From Micromonospora sp. WMMD1128 (GTDB lineage: Bacteria; Actinomycetota; Actinomycetes; Mycobacteriales; Micromonosporaceae), in NCBI RefSeq assembly GCF_027497235.1, contig NZ_CP114902.1, positions 1,315,501 through 1,379,500 on the forward strand: 64,000 nucleotides of DNA, written 5' to 3'. The position numbers were made by a program, and so were the translations under genes. Each line of letters begins with the position of its first letter. The first letter of the stretch is position 1. Below the pieces are notes generated by a model. That model was not told where the DNA came from, searched no databases, and saw only the letters and a list, made by a program, of their open reading frames with translations. This document shows, one piece after another, positions 25,279 through 34,950 of this stretch.

Positions 25279-25992
25279 ATGGCTTACGACGTGACCACGC
25301 TGCCCGACGTATCCGGGCTGACCATCGGCATCATCGGTGGCACCGGCGACCAGGGGCGGGGTCTCGCCTACCGGTTCGCCCGGGCCGGGCAGACCGTCCT
25401 GATCGGCTCCCGTGCCGCCGACCGGGCCGCCCAGGCCGCCGCCGAGATCGCCGCGTGGCCCGGCGTTCCGGCCGGCGCCTCGGTCTCCGGTGCCTCGGTC
25501 TCCGGCGCCGACAACGACGAGGTCGCCCGGCGCAGCGACGTGGTGATCGTCGCGGTGCCGTGGGACGGGCACGCCGCCACCGTCGCCGCGCTCGCCGGGC
25601 CGCTGGCCGGCAAGATCGTCGTGGACTGCGTCAACCCGCTCGGCTTCGACAAGCAGGGCCCGTACGCGCTGGCCGTGGCCGAGGGCAGCGCCGTGCAGCA
25701 GGCCGCCGCGCTGCTGCCCGACTCCCGGGTGTGCGCCGCGTTCAACCACGTCAGCGCGCCGTTGCTGGCCGACCCGGAGGTCGACCGGATCGACCTGGAC
25801 GTGCTGATCTGCACCGAGGACCGGGATCTGGTCGGCGTGGTCGCCGCGCTGGCCGCCCGGATCCCCGGCATGCGGGGCATCTACGCCGGACGGCTGCGCA
25901 ACGCCCACCAGATCGAGGCGTTCACCGCGAACCTGATCGCGATCAACAAGCGGTACAAGGCGCACGCCGGCATCCGGGTGACGGATCTCTGA
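25279..25992 (+). CDS. npdG: NADPH-dependent F420 reductase
   Basis: 237 residues from ATG 25279; a much longer open frame upstream is a shadow of the RNB gene. The Rossmann motif IGIIGGTGDQGRGLAYRFA opens the protein, followed by LIGSRAADRA that reads the NADPH phosphate, and AVPWDG. It moves hydride between NADPH and the deazaflavin F420, supplying reduced F420 to redox enzymes. A small internal duplication, ASVSGASVSG near residues 71-80, marks a loop. The gene ends just before a compound copy of the GGGGCCCC repeat. Confidence 0.85.
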   Translation: MAYDVTTLPDVSGLTIGIIGGTGDQGRGLAYRFARAGQTVLIGSRAADRAAQAAAEIAAWPGVPAGASVSGASVSGADNDEVARRSDVVIVAVPWDGHAATVAALAGPLAGKIVVDCVNPLGFDKQGPYALAVAEGSAVQQAAALLPDSRVCAAFNHVSAPLLADPEVDRIDLDVLICTEDRDLVGVVAALAARIPGMRGIYAGRLRNAHQIEAFTANLIAINKRYKAHAGIRVTDL

Positions 25993-26007
25993 GCGCCCCC
26001 GCCCCGC

Positions 26008-26092
26008 GGTTAGGCGGGGGCCCCGCTTAACGTCGGGTGTTAAGCGGGGGCCCCGCCTCTACCGAAAGCGTTAAGCGGGGCCCCCGCCTTAC
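26008..26092 (-). repeat. 54-bp GGGGCCCC repeat, copy 4 (compound)
   Basis: A full reverse-orientation copy at 26039-26092 (loop complement TCTACCGAAAGC) is preceded by an extra half unit at 26008-26032, giving three GGGGGCCCC cores. It lies between the convergent F420 reductase and panB genes. Confidence 0.85.
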
Positions 26093-26095
26093 ATC

Positions 26096-26941
26096 TCAGA
26101 AGGTGTGCTCGGGGGCGGGGAAGTCGCCGCCGCGTACCTCGTCGGCGAAGCGGCGGGTGGCGTCGGTGAGCGTGCCGGCCAGGTCGGCGTAGCGCTTGAC
26201 GAAGCGCGGCGCCCGGCCGGCGCGCAACCCGGCCATGTCCTGCCAGACCAGCACCTGGCCGTCGGTGTCCGGGCCGGCGCCGATGCCGACAGTGGGGATG
26301 GGCAGCTCACCGGTGACCCGCTTGGCCACCTCGCCGGGCACCATCTCCAGCACCACCGCGAACGCGCCCGCCTCGGTCACCGCCCGGGCGTCGGCGAGCA
26401 CCTCCTCGGCGGTGTCGCCCCGGCCCTGCACCCGGTAGCCGCCGAGGGTGTGCTCGCTCTGCGGGGTGAAACCGATGTGCGCCATCACCGGGATGCCGGC
26501 GCCGACGATCGCCTCGATCTGGGCGGCGCAGCGCCGGCCGCCCTCCAGCTTCACCGCGTGGCAGCCGCCGTCCTTCATGAACCGCACGGCGGTACGCAGC
26601 GCCTGCGCCGGCCCCTCCTCGTACGAGCCGAACGGCAGGTCACCGACGATCAGCGAGTGCTTCGTGGCCCGTACCACGGCGCGGACCAGCGGCAGCAGCT
26701 CCTCGACGGTCACCGGCAGCGTGGTCTCGTAGCCGAAGACGTTGTTCGCCGCCGAGTCGCCGACCAGCAGCACCGGGATGCCCGCCTGGTCGAAGATCGA
26801 GGCGGTGTACTGGTCGTACGAGGTGAGCATCGCCCACCGCTCGCCGCGCTCCTTGGCGGCGATCAGGTCGCGGGTGCGGATCCGCCGGGTGGCCGGCCCG
26901 CCGTAGAGGGCGGTCACCTCGGTCGGGGTGGACTCCACCAT
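26096..26941 (-). CDS. panB: 3-methyl-2-oxobutanoate hydroxymethyltransferase
   Basis: 281 residues. First step of pantothenate synthesis: transfers a hydroxymethyl group from methylene-tetrahydrofolate to 2-oxoisovalerate to give ketopantoate. The TIM-barrel motifs are clear: [34 protein letters not shown] (metal-binding Asp), [25 protein letters not shown] and LEMVP with the catalytic Glu. It is transcribed alone, convergent with the F420 reductase, and 132 bases from the stop of nadE. No panC or panD is nearby. Confidence 0.96.
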   Translation of the reverse strand: MVESTPTEVTALYGGPATRRIRTRDLIAAKERGERWAMLTSYDQYTASIFDQAGIPVLLVGDSAANNVFGYETTLPVTVEELLPLVRAVVRATKHSLIVGDLPFGSYEEGPAQALRTAVRFMKDGGCHAVKLEGGRRCAAQIEAIVGAGIPVMAHIGFTPQSEHTLGGYRVQGRGDTAEEVLADARAVTEAGAFAVVLEMVPGEVAKRVTGELPIPTVGIGAGPDTDGQVLVWQDMAGLRAGRAPRFVKRYADLAGTLTDATRRFADEVRGGDFPAPEHTF

Positions 26942-27073
26942 GACAATCTCCTTCCTCGAGGCCGCGCACGCGGTCCCCGGGTTCCCCGCGATCGTCGCAC
27001 CGGCCGACCGGCCGCGGGCAGGTCGGAGTGGAGGAATTCACTCCCGGCCGCCGACGGGCCGGGGAGGAGTGCC

Positions 27074-28834
27074 TCAGCCGTCCTCGCGCCAACGGTTGGT
27101 GATCGGCAGCCGCCGGTCCCGTCCGAACGCCTTCATGGAGATCTTGGTGCCGGGCGCGGACTGCCGCCGCTTGTACTCGGCGGTATCCACCATCCGCAGC
27201 ACCTTGTCGACGACCGCCGGGTCGTGGCCGGACTCGATCAGGCCGTCGCGGCCCAGGTCGCCGTCGACGTAGCCGATCAGGATCGGGTCGAGCACGTCGT
27301 AGTCGGGCAGCGTGTCGCTGTCGAGCTGGCCGGGGCTCAGCTCGGCCGACGGCGGCTTGCCGATCGAGTTCTCCGGGATCGGCGGCGTCTCACCGCGCCG
27401 CGCCGCGTCCGCGTTGCGCCACTTCGCCAGCCGCCAGACGAGCGTCTTCCACACGTCCTTGACCGGGTTGTAGCCGCCCACCGAGTCGCCGTAGAGCGTC
27501 GAGTAGCCCACCGCCAGCTCGCTCTTGTTGCCGGTGGTGAGCACCAGGTGGCCCTCCTGGTTCGACAGCGCCATGAGGATCACGCCGCGTACCCGGGCCT
27601 GGAGGTTCTCCACCGCCACGCCGGACAGCGACATGTTGGACAGGAACGTGTCGACCATCGGCTGGATCGGCTCGATCCGGTAGTCCAGGCCGGTGCGTTT
27701 GGCCAACTCCTCGGCGTCGGTGCGGGAGTGCTCGGAGGAGTGCTGGCTGGGCATCGAGACGCCGACCACCCGCTGCGGGCCGAGCGCGTCCACCGCGAGG
27801 GCCGCCGCGACCGCCGAGTCGATGCCGCCGGAGAGGCCGAGCACCACCGAGGGGAAGCGGTTCTTGTCGACGTAGTCGCGCAGGCCCAGCACCAGCGCCT
27901 GCCACACCTCGGCCTCGTCGGCGACCGGCTCGATGATCCCGCCGGTCGCCGCCGGTCCGGCCGGCGCGGGCGGGATCGCCGGCACCTCGCGGCGGACCAG
28001 CCGCATCCCGTCGGCCAGGTCGGACGCGCCGCCGGTCGCCTCCGGCGCCGCCGGCAGCGTCACGTCGTGCACCAGCAGGTGCTCCACGAACTGCGGCGCG
28101 CGGGCCAGCAGCGTGCCGTCCGCCTCGACGATCAGCGAGTCGCCGTCGTAGACCAGCTCGTCCTGGCCGCCGACCATGTTCACGTACGCGACGGCGGCGC
28201 CCGCCTCGGCGGCGCGCCGGCGCACCAGCGGCAGCCGGGCGTCGTCCTTGTTCAGCTCGTACGGCGAGCCGTTGATGCTGAGCACCAGCCCGACGCCGGC
28301 CTGCCGGGCCACCGCGAACGGGCCACCGGCCTGCCACAGGTCCTCGCAGATGGTCAGCGCCACGTCGACCCCGCCGAGACGCACCACGGTCAGGGTGTCG
28401 CCGGGGACGAAGTAGCGGTCCTCGTCGAACACCCCGTAGTTGGGCAGGTGGTGTTTGAAGTAGGTGGCCACCACCTCGCCGCGGTGCAGCAGCGCGGCGG
28501 CGTTGCGGGCCCCCCGGCCCGGCTCGGCGTCGGCGCTGACCTGCGGCGGACCGTCCGCGTCCAGGTAGCCGACAAGCACCGGCAGGTCACCGAGGCCGTC
28601 GCCGGCCAGGTCGGCGGCGAGCCGGTGCAGCGTCGCCCGGGACGCGGCGACGAAGGACCGGCGGAAGACCAGGTCCTCGACCGGGTAACCGGTCACCATC
28701 AGCTCGGGGAAGAGGACGAGCTGGGCGCCGGCGTCGGCGGCCTTGCGGGTCCACGCGCGGACCCGGTCGGCGTTACCGGTGAGGTCGCCGACCGTCGGGT
28801 TGACCTGGCACAGAGCGAGACGCAGGGTGGGCAT
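27074..28834 (-). CDS. nadE: Glutamine-dependent NAD+ synthetase
   Basis: 586 residues with two domains. The N-terminal nitrilase-like glutaminase (about 1-260) has the E-K-C triad context LFPELMVTGYP and ALTICEDLWQ. The C-terminal synthetase (about 310-586) has the ATP pyrophosphatase loop VLGLSGGIDSAVAAALA. It amidates nicotinic acid adenine dinucleotide with glutamine-derived ammonia. The size is between short bacterial NadE (about 550) and the M. tuberculosis form (about 680). The 230-base gap before glnA2 contains a direct repeat CGTAACGTCGGCGTAACG at 28975. Confidence 0.95.
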   Translation of the reverse strand: MPTLRLALCQVNPTVGDLTGNADRVRAWTRKAADAGAQLVLFPELMVTGYPVEDLVFRRSFVAASRATLHRLAADLAGDGLGDLPVLVGYLDADGPPQVSADAEPGRGARNAAALLHRGEVVATYFKHHLPNYGVFDEDRYFVPGDTLTVVRLGGVDVALTICEDLWQAGGPFAVARQAGVGLVLSINGSPYELNKDDARLPLVRRRAAEAGAAVAYVNMVGGQDELVYDGDSLIVEADGTLLARAPQFVEHLLVHDVTLPAAPEATGGASDLADGMRLVRREVPAIPPAPAGPAATGGIIEPVADEAEVWQALVLGLRDYVDKNRFPSVVLGLSGGIDSAVAAALAVDALGPQRVVGVSMPSQHSSEHSRTDAEELAKRTGLDYRIEPIQPMVDTFLSNMSLSGVAVENLQARVRGVILMALSNQEGHLVLTTGNKSELAVGYSTLYGDSVGGYNPVKDVWKTLVWRLAKWRNADAARRGETPPIPENSIGKPPSAELSPGQLDSDTLPDYDVLDPILIGYVDGDLGRDGLIESGHDPAVVDKVLRMVDTAEYKRRQSAPGTKISMKAFGRDRRLPITNRWREDG

Positions 28835-29064
28835 GTCCCCATCTTCCCCCAGTCGTCCCGGTCGAATCCGGCCGGTCGCGGGAGACCCCGGCCACTCACG
28901 GTCGGCTGACCGGCCGGCTGACCTGCCGGCGTCTCTGGGGGCGGGACACGGCAGGACGACCCGGCGGGGAAGGGCGTAACGTCGGCGTAACGAGCCCGGG
29001 GAAGACTGAGCGGTCAGCCGGGCCGACCCGACCGGTGGAAGACGTACATGTCAGAGGGGTGGCT

Positions 29065-30414
29065 GTGGACCGTCAGCAGGAGTTCGTCCTCCGTACGCTG
29101 GAGGAGCGGGACATCCGTTTCGTCCGGCTGTGGTTCACCGACGTGCTCGGTACGCTGAAGAGCGTCTCGGTGGCCCCGGCGGAGCTGGAGGCAGCCTTCG
29201 AAGAGGGCATCGGCTTCGACGGCTCCGCGATCGAGGGCTTCGCCCGGGTCTTCGAGTCGGACATGGTGGCCATGCCCGATCCGACCACGTTCCAGGTGTT
29301 CCCGTTCGAGGGTGGGGTCAGCGGCGAGAGCGCCCGGATGTTCTGCGACATCCTGCTGCCCGACGGCAGCCCCTCCTGGGCCGACCCGCGGCACGTGCTG
29401 CGCCGGATGCTCTCCCGGGCGGCCGACAAGGGCTTCACCTTCTACACCCACCCGGAGATCGAGTTCTTCCTGCTGGAGAACGGCCCGCAGGACGGTTCGG
29501 TGCCCACCCCGGTCGACACCGGCGGCTACTTCGAGCACACCACCCACGCGGTGGCGCGTGACTTCCGCCGCCAGGGGGTGCTGGCGCTGGAACGGATCGG
29601 CATCTCGGTGGAGTTCAGCCACCACGAGGTCGCCCCCGGCCAGCAGGAGATCGACCTGCGCTACGCCGACGCCCTCACCACCGCCGACAACATCATGACG
29701 TTCCGGCACGTGGTGAAGGAGGTCGCGCTCTCCACCGGCGTGCAGGCCAGCTTCATGCCGAAGCCGTTCACCGACCAGCCGGGCAGCGGCATGCACACCC
29801 ACCTGTCGCTGTTCGAGGGGGAGCGCAACGCCTTCCACGACGGCGGTGACCCGATGAAGCTGTCCAAGGTCGCCAAGTCGTTCATCGCCGGGCTGCTCAC
29901 CCACGCCCGCGAATACACCGCGGTCACCAACCAGTGGGTCAACTCGTACAAGCGGCTGTTCCCGCAGGCGCTGCCGGACCGGATCACCGAGAGCCCGGCG
30001 TACGTCTGCTGGGGTCACCTCAACCGGTCCGCGCTGGTCCGCGTCCCCGCCTACGGCAAGCCGAACTCGGCCCGGGTCGAGGTCCGGTCGCTGGACTCGG
30101 CGACCAACCCCTACCTGGCGTTCGCGGTCCTGCTCGGCGCCGGCCTGAAGGGCATCGAGGAGGGCTACGAGCTGCCCCCGGGCGCCGAGGACGACGTCTG
30201 GTCGCTGAGCAGCGCCGAGCGGCGTGCCATGGGCTACGAGGCACTGCCGGAGAACCTGTCCGAGGCGATCGACGTGATGGCCGGCTCGGAACTGGTCGCC
30301 GAGGTGCTCGGCGAGCACGTCTTCGACTTCTTCCTGCGCAACAAGCGGGCCGAGTGGGAGCAGTACCGCCGCGAGGTCACCCCCTACGAGCGGCAGCGCT
30401 ACCTGTCGCTCTAG
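29065..30414 (+). CDS. glnA2: Glutamine synthetase, GlnA2-like
   Basis: 449 residues from GTG 29065, chosen because the family begins DRQxEFVLRTLEERDIRFVR and AGAGGGG sits 5-6 bases upstream; GTG 29035 is a weaker option. Active-site segments include GFDGSAIEGFA, PEIEFFL, the EVAPGQQEID ammonia/metal region, GSGMHTHLSLF and the NPYLAFA loop. It is the shorter form, about 25 residues less than glnA1 at 46682, and is next to glnE in M. tuberculosis. The adenylylation-site neighbourhood reads GYELPP instead of LYDLPP, so regulation by GlnE is uncertain. Confidence 0.93.
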   Translation: MDRQQEFVLRTLEERDIRFVRLWFTDVLGTLKSVSVAPAELEAAFEEGIGFDGSAIEGFARVFESDMVAMPDPTTFQVFPFEGGVSGESARMFCDILLPDGSPSWADPRHVLRRMLSRAADKGFTFYTHPEIEFFLLENGPQDGSVPTPVDTGGYFEHTTHAVARDFRRQGVLALERIGISVEFSHHEVAPGQQEIDLRYADALTTADNIMTFRHVVKEVALSTGVQASFMPKPFTDQPGSGMHTHLSLFEGERNAFHDGGDPMKLSKVAKSFIAGLLTHAREYTAVTNQWVNSYKRLFPQALPDRITESPAYVCWGHLNRSALVRVPAYGKPNSARVEVRSLDSATNPYLAFAVLLGAGLKGIEEGYELPPGAEDDVWSLSSAERRAMGYEALPENLSEAIDVMAGSELVAEVLGEHVFDFFLRNKRAEWEQYRREVTPYERQRYLSL

Positions 30415-30428
30415 GTAACGGTGTCGTA

Positions 30429-30451
30429 CCCCCGGGCTAGCGTCCCGGGGG
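30429..30451 (+). terminator. GC-rich hairpin between glnA2 and the WYL regulator
   Basis: CCCCCGGG (30429-30436) pairs with CCCGGGGG (30444-30451) around a 7-base loop. The last paired base is the G of the downstream GTG start, so the stem may end the glnA2 message and also cover the next gene's initiation site. Confidence 0.45.
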
Positions 30452-31143
30452 TGAACCGCACCGACCGTCTCTACGCTTTGGTGGAGGAGCTGCGCGCGGT
30501 GTCGCCGCGCCCGCGCAGCGCCCGCTGGCTGGCCCGGCGGTTCGAGGTCAGCACCCGCACCGTCGAGCGCGACATCGCCGCGCTCCAGGGCGCCGGAGTG
30601 CCGATCTGGGCCGAGCCGGGCCGCACCGGCGGCTACGCCGTCGACCGGGCCCGCACGCTGCCGCCGGTCAACCTGACCCCGACCGAGGCGGTGGCGATGG
30701 CGGTGGCGCTGCACCGGCTGGGCGGCTCCCCGTTCGCCCCGGCCGCCGGCGCCGCGCTGCGCAAGCTGGTCGCGGTGATGCCGCCGGCCGCGGTGGCCGA
30801 GGCGCACCGGCTCGCCGGCCGCGTGCATCTGGTCGGCGACGGGCCGGGCACGCCGGTCCCGGCCGCCGTCGCCGACGCGGTCGCCGCCGGGCGCGTGCTG
30901 CGCCTGCGGTACGCCGACCGGGGCGGAACGGATTCGCTACGCGACGTGGAGCCGCTGGCCTACCTGGGCAACTCGACGCACTGGTATCTGGTCGGCTGGT
31001 GCCGGCTGCGCGACGGGGTGCGCTGCTTCCGCACCGACCGGATCCGCGCGGTGCACCCGCTGGCCGAGCCGGTGACCCGGGAGCTGCGTCCCGACGACAT
31101 CGACATCCCGGTCGACCGGGTGCGCCCGCTGACCCTGGTCTGA
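30451..31143 (+). CDS. HTH/WYL domain transcriptional regulator
   Basis: 230 residues from GTG 30451. The N-terminal DeoR-like winged HTH contains LARRFEVSTRTVERDIAALQ, and the C-terminal WYL-type domain contains HWYLVGWCRLRDGVRCFRTD. WYL proteins act as ligand-responsive regulators of metabolism, DNA damage and some phage-defence loci. It sits 36 bases after glnA2 and 67 bases before the NACHT gene in the same direction, so it could control the latter. The start codon overlaps a GC hairpin. Confidence 0.85.
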   Translation: MNRTDRLYALVEELRAVSPRPRSARWLARRFEVSTRTVERDIAALQGAGVPIWAEPGRTGGYAVDRARTLPPVNLTPTEAVAMAVALHRLGGSPFAPAAGAALRKLVAVMPPAAVAEAHRLAGRVHLVGDGPGTPVPAAVADAVAAGRVLRLRYADRGGTDSLRDVEPLAYLGNSTHWYLVGWCRLRDGVRCFRTDRIRAVHPLAEPVTRELRPDDIDIPVDRVRPLTLV

Positions 31144-31210
31144 AACCCGACAGCGCTTCCGTTCCGGATGGGGGAGGCTGGCGGGTCCGCCGTCCCGGGG
31201 AGGAACGCGC

Positions 31211-34200
31211 GTGCCCGACACGCTCAGTTACGCCGATGCCATCCGTCTGCTCGGCGGCGAGAAGAGCAAGGTCGTCGACTGGTTCGACAAGCTGACCGGC
31301 GGGGTGCTGCTGGCCGCGTCGGTGCCGGTGCCGGCGTTGCTCGGCATCTTCGACGCCAAGGCGGAGTTCGTCCGGCTCGGCCACGAGCTGGTGCGCGCCG
31401 CGTCCGAGAAGCGCTCCGGGCTGTCCCGGTACGGGCGGACGCAGCGGCTGGAGGCGGCCCACGCGGTGATCGCGGTGACCGCGTTCTTCGAGGCGCTGAA
31501 CGAGATCGATCTCCCGTTCGTCGTCGGGAAGGTCGGCATCACCGCGGCCGAGCAGTTGACGCTGGCCGGTGCCAGCACGGCGCACGGCGACTACCTCGTC
31601 GATCATCTCTTCACCATTCCCGCGCCGTTGCCCGGTCCGCACCTTCCATACCCCGCGCTCCGCGAGGCGCTCGTCCAGTACTACGAAGAGCTGACCGGGC
31701 GGCTCGTGTACTTCCTGGACGGACTCGCCGGCCTGACCGGGATCAGGTGGAGTCCCTCCACCCGCCGGGCACTGCTGGGGTTGCCCGAGGCCGCCGTGGA
31801 CCGGCACCGGGACCTGCTCACCCGGCTGGCCGGCGACTTCCCGGAAGTGTCGCTCTGGCTCGGCCTGCACGAGCACGAGGCGACCCGGACGGAGGTCCGT
31901 CGACTGTCGCTGGGGCTGGCCGACCTGCGGCGGGCTCTGACCGAGTTCTCCACCGGCCGTGCCCCGGACGGGCACCGGGCGGCGCTCGCCGCCGCCTACC
32001 GCTCCGAGCTGCGCCGGCCGGTGGTCCCCTCCGGCGACGTGCCGGCCAACCTGACCGTGCCGACGCTCGGCGAGGCGTACGTGCCGCCCCTGTGCCGGAT
32101 CGCCGCGCTGAGCCCGTTCGCGCGGCCCGCCGACGAGACCTGGTGGGCCGAGCAGCCGGTACGGGAGGATCTGTGGCAGGCCCTCGTCGTACACCTGACC
32201 GGACCGGGCGCGACGCAGGCGCCGCTGCTGGTCCTCGGGCAGCCCGGGTCCGGCAAGTCGGTGCTCACTCGGGTCGTCGCCGCCCAGCTACCGGCGGCGG
32301 ACTTCCTCGTGGTGCGGGTGGTGCTGCGGGAGGTGTACGCGGCCGGTGACCTACAGGACCAGATCGAGCAGGCGATCCGCGACGACACCGGGGAGCGCCT
32401 CGACTGGCCCGGGTTGGCCCGCTCGGCCGGGGACGCCCTGCCGGTGGTGCTGCTGGACGGCTTCGACGAACTGCTCCAGGCCACCGGTGTCAGCCACACC
32501 GACTATCTGCGCCGGGTGGCCGCCTTCCAGCGTCGTGAGGCGGGCCAGGGGCGGCCGGTGGCGGTGCTGATCACCAGCCGCACCACCGTGGCAGACCGGG
32601 CGCAGCCCCCGCCCGGAACGGTGGCCGTGCGGCTGGAACCGTTCGACGAGCCGCGGGTCGAGTCCTGGGTGCGGACCTGGAACCAGGCCAACTCCGCCAT
32701 GTTTCGCGGGCCGGATGCCCGGCCGCTCGATCCGGTCAGCGTGTTGTCCCACCGTGAGCTGGCCGAACAGCCGCTGCTGCTGTTGATGCTCGCGCTTTAC
32801 GACGCCGAGGGCCACGACCTGCGCCAAGCCGGGGAGCTGCGCCGCGGCGAACTGTACGAGCGGCTGCTGCAACGGTTCGCCCGGCGGGAGGTGACCAAGC
32901 ATCGCGCGGGACTGCTCGGCCCGGACCTCGACCGGGTGGTCGACGAGGAGCTGCGCCGTCTCGCCGTGGTGGCGTTCGCGATGTTCAACCGGGGCGCCCA
33001 GTGGGTGACGGCCGAGGAGTTGGGGGCCGACCTGGTGGCGTTGCCCATCGCCGGCATGACGGAGAGCCGGCCGGATGGTCTGCGGAGTCCGCTGCCGGCG
33101 GCGGACGTGGTGCTGGGCCGGTTCTTCTTCGTCCACCGGGCGCGGGCCGTCGACGAGGAGCGGCACCGTGAGACGTACGAGTTCCTGCACGCGACGTTCG
33201 GTGAGTTCCTCGTCGCGCGGCTCACCGCGCAGGCGGTGGCCGACATGGTGGCCCGCGAGTCCGCCGCCAGCCTGTCCTGGGGCGGCGAGCCGGTCACCGA
33301 CGACCTGCTGCACGCGCTGCTGTCGCACGGGGTGCTGAGCAGCCGGGCGACTGTCCTCGGTTTTCTCGACGAACGAGTGTCCGGCTGGGACGAGGCGCAG
33401 CGGGGCAGGTCCGCCCAGCTGCTGCTGCGGTTGTTCCGGGGCGCGGCTTACCACGCCGGGCCCCGCCGTTTCGACGGCTACCGGCCCCGGCGCCTGCGGA
33501 CGGCCGCCCGTCATGCCGCCTACAGCGCCAACCTGCTGCTGCTCGTCCTGTCGGCGGTGGGGGAGGTGACCGGACGCGAGTTGTTCGGAGAACCGGCCGT
33601 CGTGGTGGACGAGTGGCGTGCCCAGGTCGGGCTGTGGCGGTCGCAGCTCGGCGCCGACGACTGGGACGGTCTCGCCGACCTGCTGGCGCTGGAGCGGACA
33701 GGGAGTGGCCCGAACCGCGACGTCCGGGTCTGGGCAGACAGCCGGTTCGCGGTGCCGCCCGAACCGGACCTCGGCTGGGTATCGGGTCTGCCGGTAGGCT
33801 CGGGCTACCGCATGCCGGTCGAGCTGCTGGTGCGTCTGCGGCGCGCCGCGCATCTGAGTTGCGACCGGGGCGAGGCGCTGTTGGTGCACACGGTGGAACC
33901 GGTGATCGATCAGCTGCACACCGCGCTCACGACCTACCAGGTCCCGGCGGACGGCACCGCGTTCTCGGCCGCCCGGGCGCTGCTCACCGCCTGGCTGTTG
34001 CCACTGCGTCCGGCGAGTCAGCGGCAGCGGCAGGACGTGTACATGCGCTGCGTACGGCTGACGGGGGACGCGGCGGGTCTGGTCGAGGACTGGGACCGGG
34101 CAGCTTTTCTGCGCCTGCTGCTGGACCGGGTGGCCGAGGACAACGAGGTGTCCCCGGAGGTGGTGGCGGAGGTGCTGCTGGAGTGTCGCGCGACGTTGGT

Positions 34201-34534
34201 CCAGGATTCCGGGGTCGCCACCGCGATGTTGCGGTGCGTCGAACGGGTGGCGGGCGTCGACGAGACGGTGGACGCCAGGCTCGCCATGGTGGTCGGCCAG
34301 GTGGTCAGCGCGCAGGCCGTCCCGCCCGCCGAGGCGGCGTTGGAGGTGCTGGCGCGGCTGCGGGAGCGAGGCGTCGACTCCGGGTCATCGACGATGCTGG
34401 CCAAGGTCGTCGCCGCCCGCGGGACATGGCCGGACCGGGCGGCCCGGCGGGCACCGTCGCCGGAAAATCCGCCCGGCGCGCCGGAGAAACGCCGACAGGA
34501 CGCTGTCGCGGACCTGCCCGACGCTGGATCCTGA
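31211..34534 (+). CDS. NACHT-type STAND NTPase with NNH-like N-terminal helical domain
   Basis: 1107 residues from GTG 31211, preceded by GGGGAGG. The N-terminal helical region (about 1-240) starts LSYADAIRLLGGEKSKVVDW, a style I associate with NACHT N-terminal helical (NNH) domains. The NTPase has Walker A GQPGSGKS at 343-350, Walker B VVLLDGFDEL at 412-421 and a sensor-like LITSRTT near 455. The GFDE acidic tetrad is typical of NACHT rather than AAA ATPases. A long Leu/Ala-rich helical C-terminus (about 700-1080) would serve as sensor. Bacterial NACHT proteins include phage-defence effectors related to animal NLRs. No nuclease, TIR or protease effector domain is evident, so the effector, if any, lies in the NNH domain or a partner. 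Confidence 0.85.
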   Translation: MPDTLSYADAIRLLGGEKSKVVDWFDKLTGGVLLAASVPVPALLGIFDAKAEFVRLGHELVRAASEKRSGLSRYGRTQRLEAAHAVIAVTAFFEALNEIDLPFVVGKVGITAAEQLTLAGASTAHGDYLVDHLFTIPAPLPGPHLPYPALREALVQYYEELTGRLVYFLDGLAGLTGIRWSPSTRRALLGLPEAAVDRHRDLLTRLAGDFPEVSLWLGLHEHEATRTEVRRLSLGLADLRRALTEFSTGRAPDGHRAALAAAYRSELRRPVVPSGDVPANLTVPTLGEAYVPPLCRIAALSPFARPADETWWAEQPVREDLWQALVVHLTGPGATQAPLLVLGQPGSGKSVLTRVVAAQLPAADFLVVRVVLREVYAAGDLQDQIEQAIRDDTGERLDWPGLARSAGDALPVVLLDGFDELLQATGVSHTDYLRRVAAFQRREAGQGRPVAVLITSRTTVADRAQPPPGTVAVRLEPFDEPRVESWVRTWNQANSAMFRGPDARPLDPVSVLSHRELAEQPLLLLMLALYDAEGHDLRQAGELRRGELYERLLQRFARREVTKHRAGLLGPDLDRVVDEELRRLAVVAFAMFNRGAQWVTAEELGADLVALPIAGMTESRPDGLRSPLPAADVVLGRFFFVHRARAVDEERHRETYEFLHATFGEFLVARLTAQAVADMVARESAASLSWGGEPVTDDLLHALLSHGVLSSRATVLGFLDERVSGWDEAQRGRSAQLLLRLFRGAAYHAGPRRFDGYRPRRLRTAARHAAYSANLLLLVLSAVGEVTGRELFGEPAVVVDEWRAQVGLWRSQLGADDWDGLADLLALERTGSGPNRDVRVWADSRFAVPPEPDLGWVSGLPVGSGYRMPVELLVRLRRAAHLSCDRGEALLVHTVEPVIDQLHTALTTYQVPADGTAFSAARALLTAWLLPLRPASQRQRQDVYMRCVRLTGDAAGLVEDWDRAAFLRLLLDRVAEDNEVSPEVVAEVLLECRATLVQDSGVATAMLRCVERVAGVDETVDARLAMVVGQVVSAQAVPPAEAALEVLARLRERGVDSGSSTMLAKVVAARGTWPDRAARRAPSPENPPGAPEKRRQDAVADLPDAGS

Positions 34535-34572
34535 CGACGTCGGCCGACCGGCCGGCGCGGTGAGGAGGCAGC

Positions 34573-34944
34573 ATGTCCAGCACGCCCGTGACCTGGTTCG
34601 AGATCGGCTCCGACCGGCCGGACGAGGCGCAGCGCTTCTACGCCGACCTGTTCGGCTGGAGCTTCGAGGAGCAGGGTGGCCCGGGTCGGTCGTACCGGCA
34701 GACCGGGGCGGGCGGTGCGCGGGGGATCGGCGGCGCGATCCGGGGGACCGACTCCGGCGCCGACAATTACGCGATCTTCTACGCCCAGGTGACCGACGTG
34801 GCGGAGAGCTGCCGGCAGGCGGAGAAGGCCGGCGGCACGGTGGTGGCGTCGCCGGTGACCACCCCGACCGGTCTGACCCACGCCCGGCTGCGTGACCCGT
34901 CCGGCAACCTGCTCGGCGTCTTCACCCCGCCGGCCGGCGGCTGA
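34573..34944 (+). CDS. VOC family (glyoxalase/bleomycin-resistance-like) protein
   Basis: 123 residues, ATG preceded by GAGGAGG. One vicinal-oxygen-chelate module pair: VTWFEIGSDRPDEAQRFYAD at the N-terminus and ARLRDPSGNLLGVF at the C-terminus, the pattern of glyoxalase-fold proteins with two beta-alpha-beta-beta-beta units. The family covers metal-dependent enzymes and antibiotic-binding proteins, and the substrate is unknown. It follows the NACHT gene after 38 bases and may be co-transcribed, although a functional link is not expected. Confidence 0.85.
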   Translation: MSSTPVTWFEIGSDRPDEAQRFYADLFGWSFEEQGGPGRSYRQTGAGGARGIGGAIRGTDSGADNYAIFYAQVTDVAESCRQAEKAGGTVVASPVTTPTGLTHARLRDPSGNLLGVFTPPAGG

Positions 34945-34950
34945 GCGCGC

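Noticed and set aside
26105..28909. A 934-residue open frame on the plus strand
   Set aside because: It lies antisense to panB and nadE, both with full family motifs. Its His/Arg/Gly-rich composition is a high-GC frame shadow.
28975..28992. CGTAACGTCGGCGTAACG before glnA2 as a GlnR box
   Set aside because: Only two GTAAC half-sites with a 6-base gap. The GaAAc half-sites are missing and the flanks do not extend the pattern, unlike the site at 48165.
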